A stretch of 64,000 nt of DNA from Burkholderia thailandensis E264 (GTDB lineage: Bacteria; Pseudomonadota; Gammaproteobacteria; Burkholderiales; Burkholderiaceae). Both the position numbers and the translations under genes were made by a program. Below are positions 57,397 to 64,000 of the stretch, piece after piece; position 1 is the first letter of the stretch, and every line of letters starts with the position of its first letter. The stretch lies in NCBI RefSeq assembly GCF_000012365.1, contig NC_007651.1:2542001-2606000 (forward strand). The letters are read 5' to 3'. The notes beneath the pieces are model-generated. The model was not told the origin of the DNA. It did not search any database and saw only the letters and a list, made by a program, of their open reading frames with translations.

Positions 57397-58497
57397 ATGA
57401 AAATCGCCATTGTCGGCGCGGGTCTCATCGGCCACACCATCGCTCATTTGCTGCGCGAAACCGGCGACTACGAAGTCGTTGCATTCGATCGCGATCCGGA
57501 TGCGCTCGCGAAGCTCGCGAACGAAGGCATCGCGACGCAGCGCGTCGATTCCGCCGACGCGAGCGCGATCCGCGAAGCGGTGAAGGGCTTCGACGCGCTC
57601 GTCAACGCGCTGCCGTACTACCTCGCCGTCAACGTTGCTGCCGCCGCGAAGGCCGCGCGCGTGCATTATTTCGATCTGACCGAGGACGTGCGCGCGACGA
57701 GCGCGATCCGCGAGCTGGCGGAAGGCTCGGATCGCGCGTTCATGCCGCAATGCGGCCTCGCGCCGGGCTTCATCGGCATTGCCGCGCACGAGCTCGTGAA
57801 CGGCTTCACCGAGGTGCGCGACGTGAAGATGCGCGTCGGCGCGCTTCCCGAGTATCCGACCAACGCATTGAAGTACAACCTGACGTGGAGCGTCGACGGC
57901 CTCATCAACGAATACTGCCAGCCGTGCGAAGCGGTGCGCGACGGCCGCCGCCAGTGGGTGCAGCCGCTCGAGGGGCTCGAGCATTTCTCGCTCGACGGCA
58001 TCGAATACGAGGCGTTCAACACGTCGGGCGGCCTCGGCACGCTGTGCGAGACGCTCGAAGGCAAGGTCGAGACGCTCGATTACAAGTCGGTCCGCTATCC
58101 GGGCCACCGCGAGCTGATCCAGTTCCTGCTCGAGGACCTGCGCCTCGCGACCGACCGCGACACGCTGAAATCGATGATGCGCCGCGCGGTGCCGTCGACG
58201 AAGCAGGACGTCGTGCTGGTGTTCGTCACGGTGACGGGGGTGAAGCACGGCCAGCTCGTGCAGGACGTGTTCACGCGCAAGATTTTCGCGAAGGAGATCT
58301 GCGGGATGCCGATGAGCGCGATCCAGATCACGACGGCGGGCGCGATGTGCGCGGTGCTCGATCTGTTCCGCGAGAAGAAGCTGCCGCAAAGCGGCTTCGT
58401 GCGCCAGGAGCAGGTGCCGCTGCACGCGTTCCTCGCGAACCGTTTCGGCAAGCTGTACGAGGGCGGCACGCTCGAGCGGATGCGCGCGCTCGCATGA
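57397..58497 (+). CDS. Saccharopine dehydrogenase family protein (lysine 6-dehydrogenase-like)
   Basis: 366 residues. Rossmann motif MKIAIVGAGLIGHTIAHLL and the family elements VNALPYYL, YFDLTEDV, QCGLAPGFIGIAAHELV and LRYPGH-like (VRYPGHRELIQF) point to the saccharopine/lysine-6-dehydrogenase group, which acts on lysine or related amines with NAD(P). Substrate not confirmed. ATG 57397 has a strong AGGAGAGAAC site. Monocistronic, followed by a strong terminator. Confidence 0.85.
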   Translation: MKIAIVGAGLIGHTIAHLLRETGDYEVVAFDRDPDALAKLANEGIATQRVDSADASAIREAVKGFDALVNALPYYLAVNVAAAAKAARVHYFDLTEDVRATSAIRELAEGSDRAFMPQCGLAPGFIGIAAHELVNGFTEVRDVKMRVGALPEYPTNALKYNLTWSVDGLINEYCQPCEAVRDGRRQWVQPLEGLEHFSLDGIEYEAFNTSGGLGTLCETLEGKVETLDYKSVRYPGHRELIQFLLEDLRLATDRDTLKSMMRRAVPSTKQDVVLVFVTVTGVKHGQLVQDVFTRKIFAKEICGMPMSAIQITTAGAMCAVLDLFREKKLPQSGFVRQEQVPLHAFLANRFGKLYEGGTLERMRALA

Positions 58498-58587
58498 TGC
58501 GCGCGCCGGGCGCGGCATGCGTTGCGCCCGGCGGCCGGCTCACGCCGCGATCGCACCGAGGCAAGCGCGATGCGAGATCTTGATTCT

Positions 58588-58633
58588 CGAAAGAACGCCG
58601 GAGTGGCCCGAGGGCCGTCCCGGCGTTCTTTCG
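58588..58633. terminator. Bidirectional rho-independent terminator
   Basis: Perfect 14-bp stem CGAAAGAACGCCGG / CCGGCGTTCTTTCG (58588-58601, 58620-58633) between convergent genes. Confidence 0.85.
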
Positions 58634-58674
58634 TGCGCGTGCCGCCATGATCGGCAACGCGCGGCCGCGCCGCG

Positions 58675-59295
58675 TCAGGCGGGCAGCGGCGGCACCGTCG
58701 ACGCGCCGCGCGCGCGCGACGGCGCGATGTGATCGAGCAGCGCGTCGACGTCGGTATCCGTCGGCGCGGTGTTGTCGAACATCAGGAGCCCTTGGCATTG
58801 CTCGCCTGTCGGGATGAAGCGGCGTTGCCGGTAATCGTCCCAGTGCGCGAGCTTGTACGCATCGTTCGGATTGCCGCGCGCGACGATGCGCGCGTGCGCG
58901 GTGTCCTCCGACGTGTGGACCCAGACGATCCGCAGCTCGACGTCGGGCCCGATGCCGAGCCACGCGCGATCGAACAGGCGGCGGTCGCGCACCTCGCGCG
59001 ACAGCGGTCCGACGACGATCACGCTGATGCCGAGCTCCAGGTTCTCGCGCGCGGTGTCGAGCAGCCCCTGGTATTCGGGATCGCGCAGATGCTTCAGATA
59101 GAGCGGGCTGTCGCGATCGTTCGGGTCGTGCGTGAGCGCGCCCATCGCGGCCGAACTGTAGCGGCCGTACAGCGTGTCCTTGTCGAGCAGGCAGAACGCT
59201 TCGCCCGTCGTCTGCATCAGCGGCCGGATCAGCCGCTTCGCGAGCGTCGTCTTGCCGGTGCCCGCATGGCCGCAGAAAAACACCAGATACGTCAC
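58675..59295 (-). CDS. P-loop kinase-like ATPase of unknown substrate
   Basis: 206 residues. Walker A GHAGTGKTT near the start, then LLDKDTLYGRYSSAAMG, VIVVGPLSREVRDR and WVHTSEDTAHARIVARGN, a layout like small-molecule kinases or zeta-type P-loop proteins. Translation starts at GTG 59295, overlapping the stop of the CydX-like gene as GTGA, so they are coupled. Function unknown. Confidence 0.78.
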   Translation of the reverse strand: MTYLVFFCGHAGTGKTTLAKRLIRPLMQTTGEAFCLLDKDTLYGRYSSAAMGALTHDPNDRDSPLYLKHLRDPEYQGLLDTARENLELGISVIVVGPLSREVRDRRLFDRAWLGIGPDVELRIVWVHTSEDTAHARIVARGNPNDAYKLAHWDDYRQRRFIPTGEQCQGLLMFDNTAPTDTDVDALLDHIAPSRARGASTVPPLPA

Positions 59296-59450
59296 GAACG
59301 TCGGCCCTCCGGCGTGGCGGGCGCGCTCGCGTCATGCGCGTCGTCGGCGGCGCCTGTCGGGAAGTTGCCGTTCGCCTCGAGCCACATCGCGTTGATGATG
59401 CCGAAGCCGAGTGCGACGCCGATGCCGAGAATCCATGAGAAGTACCACAT
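59292..59450 (-). CDS. cydX: CydX-like small membrane peptide, orphan
   Basis: 52 residues opening with MWYFSWILGIGVALGFGIIN, the hallmark of CydX, the small subunit of cytochrome bd oxidase (MWYFxWILG). Its acidic, disordered tail (AADDAHDASAPATPEG) is longer than in E. coli CydX. No cydAB genes stand beside it. It is coupled by a GTGA overlap to a P-loop ATPase gene. Confidence 0.8.
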   Translation of the reverse strand: MWYFSWILGIGVALGFGIINAMWLEANGNFPTGAADDAHDASAPATPEGRRS

Positions 59451-59651
59451 CGCTGTCTCCTTGACGCTCAGGGCGGCGCCATGGGCCGCCGGACGATTCG
59501 AGGGAGCGCCGCCCGCGAGCCGCGGCCGGCGGCGGGGGGCACGACGCCGATCATGACCAATATCGGCGGCCCGCGCAAGCGGCGCGCGGCCGCCGGCAAG
59601 CGCGGGAGCGGCTAAACTGTGCACCGGAATGGCTTCGACACACGCAACTGC

Positions 59652-60629
59652 ATGCTGATCAACTGCGCCGCATACCAGGATGGCCGCAAGCTGGCCGACA
59701 TCGACATCGACGACATCAGCGACTACGTCGCGAAGCCCGAGTGCTTCGTCTGGGTCGCGCTGAAGGACCCCGAGCCGGAAGAGATCGAGCGGATGGGCGA
59801 GGAGTTCGGCCTGCACGAACTCGCGCTCGAGGACGCGCGCAAGGGCCACCAGCGCCCGAAGATCGAGGAGTACGGCGATTCGCTGTTCGCCGTGCTGCAC
59901 ACGGTCGAGATCGACCAGCAGGGCGAGCCGCAGGTGGGCGAGCTGAACGTGTTCGTCGGCCCGAACTACGTGCTGTCGATCCGCAATCACACCGAGCAGG
60001 ATTTCCGCGCGGTGCGCGCGCGCTGCGAACGCGAGCCGCATTTGCTGAAGGAGGGCGCCGCGTTCGTGTTCTATGCGCTGATGGATCAGGTCGTCGACCG
60101 CTATTTCCCGACGCTCGAGGCGCTCGGCGCCGAGCTGGAGGCGCTGGAGGACCGGATCTTCGAGAAGACGGGCACGGCCGCCGCCCGCGCGCTGATCGAG
60201 GACTTGTACACGCTCAAGCGCCGGCTCGTGATGCTGCATCAGCACACGGCGCCGCTCGTCGAGCCGCTCGCGAAGCTCGTCGGCGGCCGGATTCCGCAGA
60301 TCTGCGCGGGGATGGACCATTATTTCCGCGACGTCTACGACCATCTGATGCGCATCGTGCGGACGATCGAAGGGCGGCGCGAGATGCTCGTCACCGCGAT
60401 CCAGGTGAACCTCGGGATGATCTCGCTCGCGGAAAGCGAGGTGACGAAGCGGCTCGGCTCGTTCGCCGCGCTGTTCGCGATCCCGACGATGATCGCCGGG
60501 ATCTACGGAATGAACTTCAACAACATACCGGAGCTGCACTGGCGCTACGGCTTCTACGTGTGCCTCGGCGCGATGGCGGCCGCCGATCTGTTCCTGTGGC
60601 GGCGCTTCAGGAAGGCCGGCTGGCTGTGA
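59652..60629 (+). CDS. corA: Magnesium/cobalt transporter CorA
   Basis: 325 residues: a large cytoplasmic domain (FGLHELALEDARKGHQRPKI) and two C-terminal helices with the selectivity motif YGMNF followed by NNIPEL. ATG 59652 is chosen over the upstream in-frame GTG/TTG region because homologues begin MLINCAAY. Pentameric Mg2+ channel of the inner membrane. Confidence 0.93.
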   Translation: MLINCAAYQDGRKLADIDIDDISDYVAKPECFVWVALKDPEPEEIERMGEEFGLHELALEDARKGHQRPKIEEYGDSLFAVLHTVEIDQQGEPQVGELNVFVGPNYVLSIRNHTEQDFRAVRARCEREPHLLKEGAAFVFYALMDQVVDRYFPTLEALGAELEALEDRIFEKTGTAAARALIEDLYTLKRRLVMLHQHTAPLVEPLAKLVGGRIPQICAGMDHYFRDVYDHLMRIVRTIEGRREMLVTAIQVNLGMISLAESEVTKRLGSFAALFAIPTMIAGIYGMNFNNIPELHWRYGFYVCLGAMAAADLFLWRRFRKAGWL

Positions 60630-60636
60630 GCCGCGC

Positions 60637-60927
60637 TCAGGCGGGCGTCGCGAGCTTGCCGATGACGACCGTCCACGGCCGAACCCGCCAGCGCTTCACG
60701 AGGCCGTTCGCGACGTAGGGATCGGCTTGCGCGAACGCTTCGGCGACGGCGGGCGACGGCGCGTCGAACACGAGCACCGCTTCGTCGGCCGGGGCGGCGA
60801 GCGCGCCCGCGAGCAGCAGCTCGCCGCGTGCGGTCGCCGCCTTCGCGAGCGCGAGATGATCGGCGCGGTAGGCGCCGCGCCGCTCGAGGTAGTCGTCGAC
60901 GAGTTCGTAGGTCAGCAGGTAATACAT
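60637..60927 (-). CDS. YciI-family protein
   Basis: 96 residues of the YciI (YCII-related) fold, starting MYYLLTYELVDDYLERRGAYR with the conserved HLALAKAATARGELLLAGAL and DPYVANGLVKRWRVRPW. Some members are dehydrochlorinase- or isomerase-like; role unknown. Convergent with corA, with seven bases between them. Confidence 0.88.
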   Translation of the reverse strand: MYYLLTYELVDDYLERRGAYRADHLALAKAATARGELLLAGALAAPADEAVLVFDAPSPAVAEAFAQADPYVANGLVKRWRVRPWTVVIGKLATPA

Positions 60928-61351
60928 GAAACGCTCCTCATGCGATGGGCGCGCCGGTCCGCGGCAGCGAACCGGCGGCCGGTTGACGGGCAGCGGTTAG
61001 TATAGGCCTCGCGTCGCGCGCGCCGTATCGTGTAACAAACGGTCGCGTGCGCGGGCGCCGCGCCGCCGGCGCTTGCCTCGTGCCGGGCGCTTCGGCGCTC
61101 CCGGCGCGGCGTTCGCCGCGCGCCGCGACGAACGCGCCGTTACAAATCGATACGGATCGCGGCCCGCGCACGCGTCAGACTGGCGCGAGAAACGCTTGCT
61201 CGATGGCGCGGGCGGAACGGGCGGCGTGCGCCGCTCACCGCGCGAATGCATGCGGCCGTCGCGCCGCGTGCCGCCTTCGACACTCGGACGGCGCGCTTGC
61301 GTTGCAACGACGCGCCGGATAATGCGAAAGCACACGAAACCACACGAATCG
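60928..61351. other. Intergenic region, 424 bases, with a promoter for the lipoprotein gene
   Basis: No gene seen. A sigma-70-type promoter lies at 61297-61325. Confidence 0.55.
61297..61325 (+). promoter_or_regulatory. Sigma-70-type promoter of the lipoprotein gene
   Basis: TTGCGT (61297-61302), spacer 17, TAATGC (61320-61325). An ATG at 61322 lies inside the -10, which supports the downstream start at 61352. Confidence 0.55.
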
Positions 61352-61792
61352 ATGAAGCTCCGAACACTGTTGCTGCTGGGAATGTCGTCCGCGATGCTTG
61401 CCGCCTGCGGCTGGTTCCATGCCGGCCCCGGCGCGCGCGACATCGACGCCGCGGTGCGCCGCGCGCTCGACGCCGAGAATCGCGGGCCGTTCAACACGAT
61501 GCTGGGCCAACCGCTGCCCGTGGCGGCCGACGTGGCGTCGGTGACGCCCATCGGCGATTGCGCGAAGGTGGCCGAGCGCGCGTATTCGTGCAACGTCGCG
61601 ATCGCATGGCGCAACGGACAGCCGAGCGACGGCGATGCGACGCTGCGCGCGACGCTCACGTTCACCGAGGACAGCGACGGCGCATGGCAGACCTCGCACG
61701 TCGACGCGGCGCTCGCCGCGGGCGCGGCGAAGTCGCTGATCGACCGGATCAGCGGCGCGGTCGCGGCGAGCGCCGCGTCGCAGACGCAGTGA
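61352..61792 (+). CDS. Putative lipoprotein
   Basis: 146 residues. Signal peptide MKLRTLLLLGMSSAMLAAC ends in a lipobox (LAAC). The mature part contains GDCAKVAERAYSCNVAIAWR, with two cysteines that may pair, and a small beta domain ending near 135. No family recognised. Confidence 0.75.
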   Translation: MKLRTLLLLGMSSAMLAACGWFHAGPGARDIDAAVRRALDAENRGPFNTMLGQPLPVAADVASVTPIGDCAKVAERAYSCNVAIAWRNGQPSDGDATLRATLTFTEDSDGAWQTSHVDAALAAGAAKSLIDRISGAVAASAASQTQ

Positions 61793-62191
61793 ACCGGCCG
61801 TTCGCGCGCGGTGTTCGCCCGCAGCGCCGGTCGCCGCGTCGAACGACTTCATGCGATTGAGTCGTCGAACCCGAAGCGGCGCATGGCGAGAGGCGCGACC
61901 TGGATGTGAGCCGGAGCGGTCCGCTTCGATCGGAGTCGACGCGTTTTGCCGGCGCAGGCCGTGGCGGCAGGCGAGGCGGGATGGGCGCGAGCGCGTCGAT
62001 TGGAGGCAGGCGGGCCGCTCGGGGGAAGATGGCGGTGGCGCGCACGAGGGCGCCGCGATCGCGCGCGGCGCTCGGCGTGGCGCGAAGAAATTCGGACAGG
62101 GCGGATTGGGAGCGCGCGACGGCGCGACGAAGACGCGCCCGCAAGTCGCAAGCCTTCCGGCTGCCACTCGCCGCGCGCGCGTCACGCGACG
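61793..62191. other. Intergenic region, 399 bases
   Basis: Convergent 3' ends on both sides. No gene, terminator or repeat was recognised in it. Confidence 0.55.
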
Positions 62192-62419
62192 TCAGTGATG
62201 TGCATACGTGCGCGGGGCGCGCACCGCATGCGCGCGCCGCGCATGATGCGCGCGGTGCTTGCGATGACGCGTCGTTTCCCGGGCATGGCTCGCCGGCGCG
62301 GCTTGCGCGCCGCCCGACAGGTTCGCCTGGCCTTCGCCGAATTGATAGGTTTGCGCGTAGGCGGCCGAGGTCAGTGCGAATGCGGCGCAGGCGGCCGCGA
62401 CGAGAATCGAAAGCTTCAC
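62192..62419 (-). CDS. Small secreted basic His/Arg-rich protein
   Basis: 75 residues with a clear signal peptide (MKLSILVAAACAAFALTSAA, cut after AYA). The mature peptide begins QTYQFGEGQANLSGGAQ and ends in a His/Arg-rich tail (RHRKHRAHHARRAH), which could bind metal or polyanions. No family recognised. Confidence 0.65.
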   Translation of the reverse strand: MKLSILVAAACAAFALTSAAYAQTYQFGEGQANLSGGAQAAPASHARETTRHRKHRAHHARRAHAVRAPRTYAHH

Positions 62420-62623
62420 GAGAATGGACTCCGGTCCGATGATGTGCCCGAGCTAGCGCGACCGCGGGCTGCGCGCCTTTCCGTCCGCGTGCGCTGAATG
62501 ATCTTTGACAATCGCGACGCGTCCGATGCCGGCGCGTCGCGCGAACGAGCAGAAGCGAGCGGCGGGCAGCGTGCGGTTCGGGCGGCCCGCGCGCTGCGGA
62601 TCGGCCCGCGACGCCGACGCCCG

Positions 62624-62902
62624 TCAGTATTGGCGATTGTCGTCGCCGCGCCCGCGATAGTCACCGCGATCGCCGCCGCGATAATCACCGCGATAATCGC
62701 GCCGGTCGTCGTCGCGCCGATCGTATGGCTGCGGATGCGCGCGCCGCCATTCGTCGCGTTCCCAGTAGCGGTGGCCGTCCCAATAGCGGTCGCCGTGCCA
62801 GCCGATGCCGACGTCCACGCCGACGGCGGGCTGCGTCGGATACACCGCGCAGCCCGCGAGCATCGCGCTCGCCAGGAGCGGCAAAACGATCAGTTTTTTC
62901 AT
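62624..62902 (-). CDS. Small lipoprotein with RGDYRG repeats
   Basis: 92 residues. ATG 62902 starts MKKLIVLPLLASAMLAGC with a lipobox. After a conserved-looking VGVDVGIGWHGDRYWDGHRYWERDEW, the tail has tandem Asp-Tyr-Arg-Gly units (DYRGDYRGGDRGDYRGRG). Likely an outer-membrane lipoprotein; function unknown. Confidence 0.72.
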   Translation of the reverse strand: MKKLIVLPLLASAMLAGCAVYPTQPAVGVDVGIGWHGDRYWDGHRYWERDEWRRAHPQPYDRRDDDRRDYRGDYRGGDRGDYRGRGDDNRQY

Positions 62903-63040
62903 TTCCGTCAGCCCCATGAAGCCGGTTCGTATCCCGAATCATAGAAAGCCGGCGGACCGCTGCGTGTAAAGGATTGCAACGATATATGACGGCTGGCGCG
63001 CATGCCCGCGTCGCCGGCGAAACGGTGCGGTGCGGCCGCG

Positions 63041-64000
63041 TCAGTCGCTCGGGGGCGGCGGCAGGTTCTGCACCATCAGCGTCTGCGGATTCGACAGCGC
63101 AATGCCCGCTGCGCGCAGCCGCTTGAGGATCTCGAACAGCAGGTCGCTCTTCGTCGCCGCCGCGATCCGCGGGCTGCCGACGTAGCCCGTCACGCTGAGC
63201 GTGATCCCGTCCGGCGTCAACTGACTGAACGTGACGGACGGCGCGGGCTTCTCGAGGATCGACGCGTGCTCCCGGTACGCGTCGAGCAGCAGGTCGCGCA
63301 CCTGCTCGGGATCGGTGTTGAGCGGAAACGTGAGCGTCAGCGTCGCGACGCCTTGCGTGCTGTTGCCCATCGTCACGTTGCGCAGGTTCTGCGAGATCAA
63401 CTGCGAGTTCGGCACGATCACCGTCGAGCGGTCGGAGAGCTGGATCTCGGTCGCGCGCACGTTGATCCGCCGGATGTCGCCTTCGACGCCCGAGATGCTG
63501 ATCATGTCGCCGACCTTCACCGGCCGCTCGGTGAGCAGGATCAGCCCGGACACGAAGTTCTTCACGATCTCCTGCAGACCGAAGCCGATGCCCACCGACA
63601 GCGCGCTCACGATCCACGCGAGGTTGTCCCATTTGACGCCGAGCAGCGATAGCGCGAGCAGCACGATCGCGACGTAGCCGAGATTGCTGTACAGCGTGAT
63701 GAGCGACGCGCGCATGCCTTGATCCATGCCGATCGCGGGCAGCAGCTCGTTGTCGAGCCAGCGGCGCACCGAGCGCAGCAGGTAGATGCCGATCGCGAGC
63801 GCGAGCGCCGCGTTCAGGATGCGGCCGGGCACGATGTTCAGGCGCTGCAGCTTGTCGCCGCCGAACATCGAGATCACGCTCACGAGCAGGTCGTTCGGCG
63901 TCGTGCCGAAGCCGCCCGTGAGCAGCGCGACGACGGCCACGAGCAGCAGCACGCTCGTGCTGATTCCGCTCAGAACCGTTCTTGCCTGATCGAGATGGCC
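63041..64000 (-). CDS. MscS-family mechanosensitive channel (5' end outside the window)
   Basis: The frame is open to base 64000, so the start lies beyond the window; 319 residues are visible. Four or more helices are followed by the pore-lining helix and beta domain with GIGFGLQEIVKNFVSGLILL and VGDMISISGVEGDIRRINVRAT. The C-terminal domain ends NPQTLMVQNLPPPPSD. Gates ions or solutes on membrane stretch; the family is large and the exact subtype is unclear. Confidence 0.9.
   Translation of the reverse strand, partial: GHLDQARTVLSGISTSVLLLVAVVALLTGGFGTTPNDLLVSVISMFGGDKLQRLNIVPGRILNAALALAIGIYLLRSVRRWLDNELLPAIGMDQGMRASLITLYSNLGYVAIVLLALSLLGVKWDNLAWIVSALSVGIGFGLQEIVKNFVSGLILLTERPVKVGDMISISGVEGDIRRINVRATEIQLSDRSTVIVPNSQLISQNLRNVTMGNSTQGVATLTLTFPLNTDPEQVRDLLLDAYREHASILEKPAPSVTFSQLTPDGITLSVTGYVGSPRIAAATKSDLLFEILKRLRAAGIALSNPQTLMVQNLPPPPSD

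Overview
The window is about 64 kb of very GC-rich, densely coded chromosome. Gene content, codon use and several near-identical protein families (BktB thiolase, Gram-negative porin, PGDYG protein, Spy/LTXXQ protein, RND pump) point to a beta-proteobacterium of the Burkholderia pseudomallei/thailandensis group, most likely the larger chromosome. This placement is an inference from recalled protein families, not from a search. No tRNA, rRNA, CRISPR array, insertion sequence or prophage was recognised.

Layout. 1-6.7 kb: end of rimO, a PfkB sugar kinase, bktB thiolase, an exported protein, metC and, on the other strand, serB. 7.3-16 kb: an exported protein, the fetAB metal exporter, an AsmA-family protein, an ABC-F ATPase (YbiT type) and a porin. 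16-21.5 kb: an aldehyde dehydrogenase, a nitronate monooxygenase, ompW with an FNR-like box, a DUF1289 protein and mntH. 21.8-26 kb: a polyamine ABC operon (potFGHI). 26-31.2 kb: a sulfide/persulfide oxidation cluster made of a TauE/SafE exporter, a DUF442-SQR fusion and a persulfide dioxygenase, with a divergent FisR-like sigma-54 activator and a sigma-54 promoter between them. 31.4-33 kb: a DUF2975 membrane protein, a small Xre regulator and a TonB-like protein of unknown role. 33.1-39.8 kb: an RND efflux operon with a divergent TetR repressor and an operator set inside the promoter. 40-44.4 kb: a ClC channel, a YeiH exporter with a divergent LysR regulator, and an SdpI-like protein. 44.7-50.5 kb: the 2-ketogluconate cluster kguEKTD-ptxS with a perfect PtxS-type palindrome. 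50.6-64 kb: mixed housekeeping and hypothetical genes, including a YhfC protease, a PHB-depolymerase-like esterase, an Lrp/AsnC regulator, a lysine-6-dehydrogenase-like enzyme, an orphan CydX-like peptide coupled to a P-loop kinase, CorA, small envelope proteins and the end of an MscS channel.

Two units are complete with their own regulation. In the first, H2S is oxidised by SQR to persulfide, persulfide dioxygenase makes sulfite, TauE/SafE probably exports sulfite, and FisR senses sulfane sulfur through three cysteines and activates a sigma-54 promoter. In the second, 2-ketogluconate is imported (KguT), phosphorylated (KguK) and reduced to 6-phosphogluconate (KguD), with repression by PtxS. 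A third group (YeiH plus LysR) is also likely concerned with sulfite or sulfate export.
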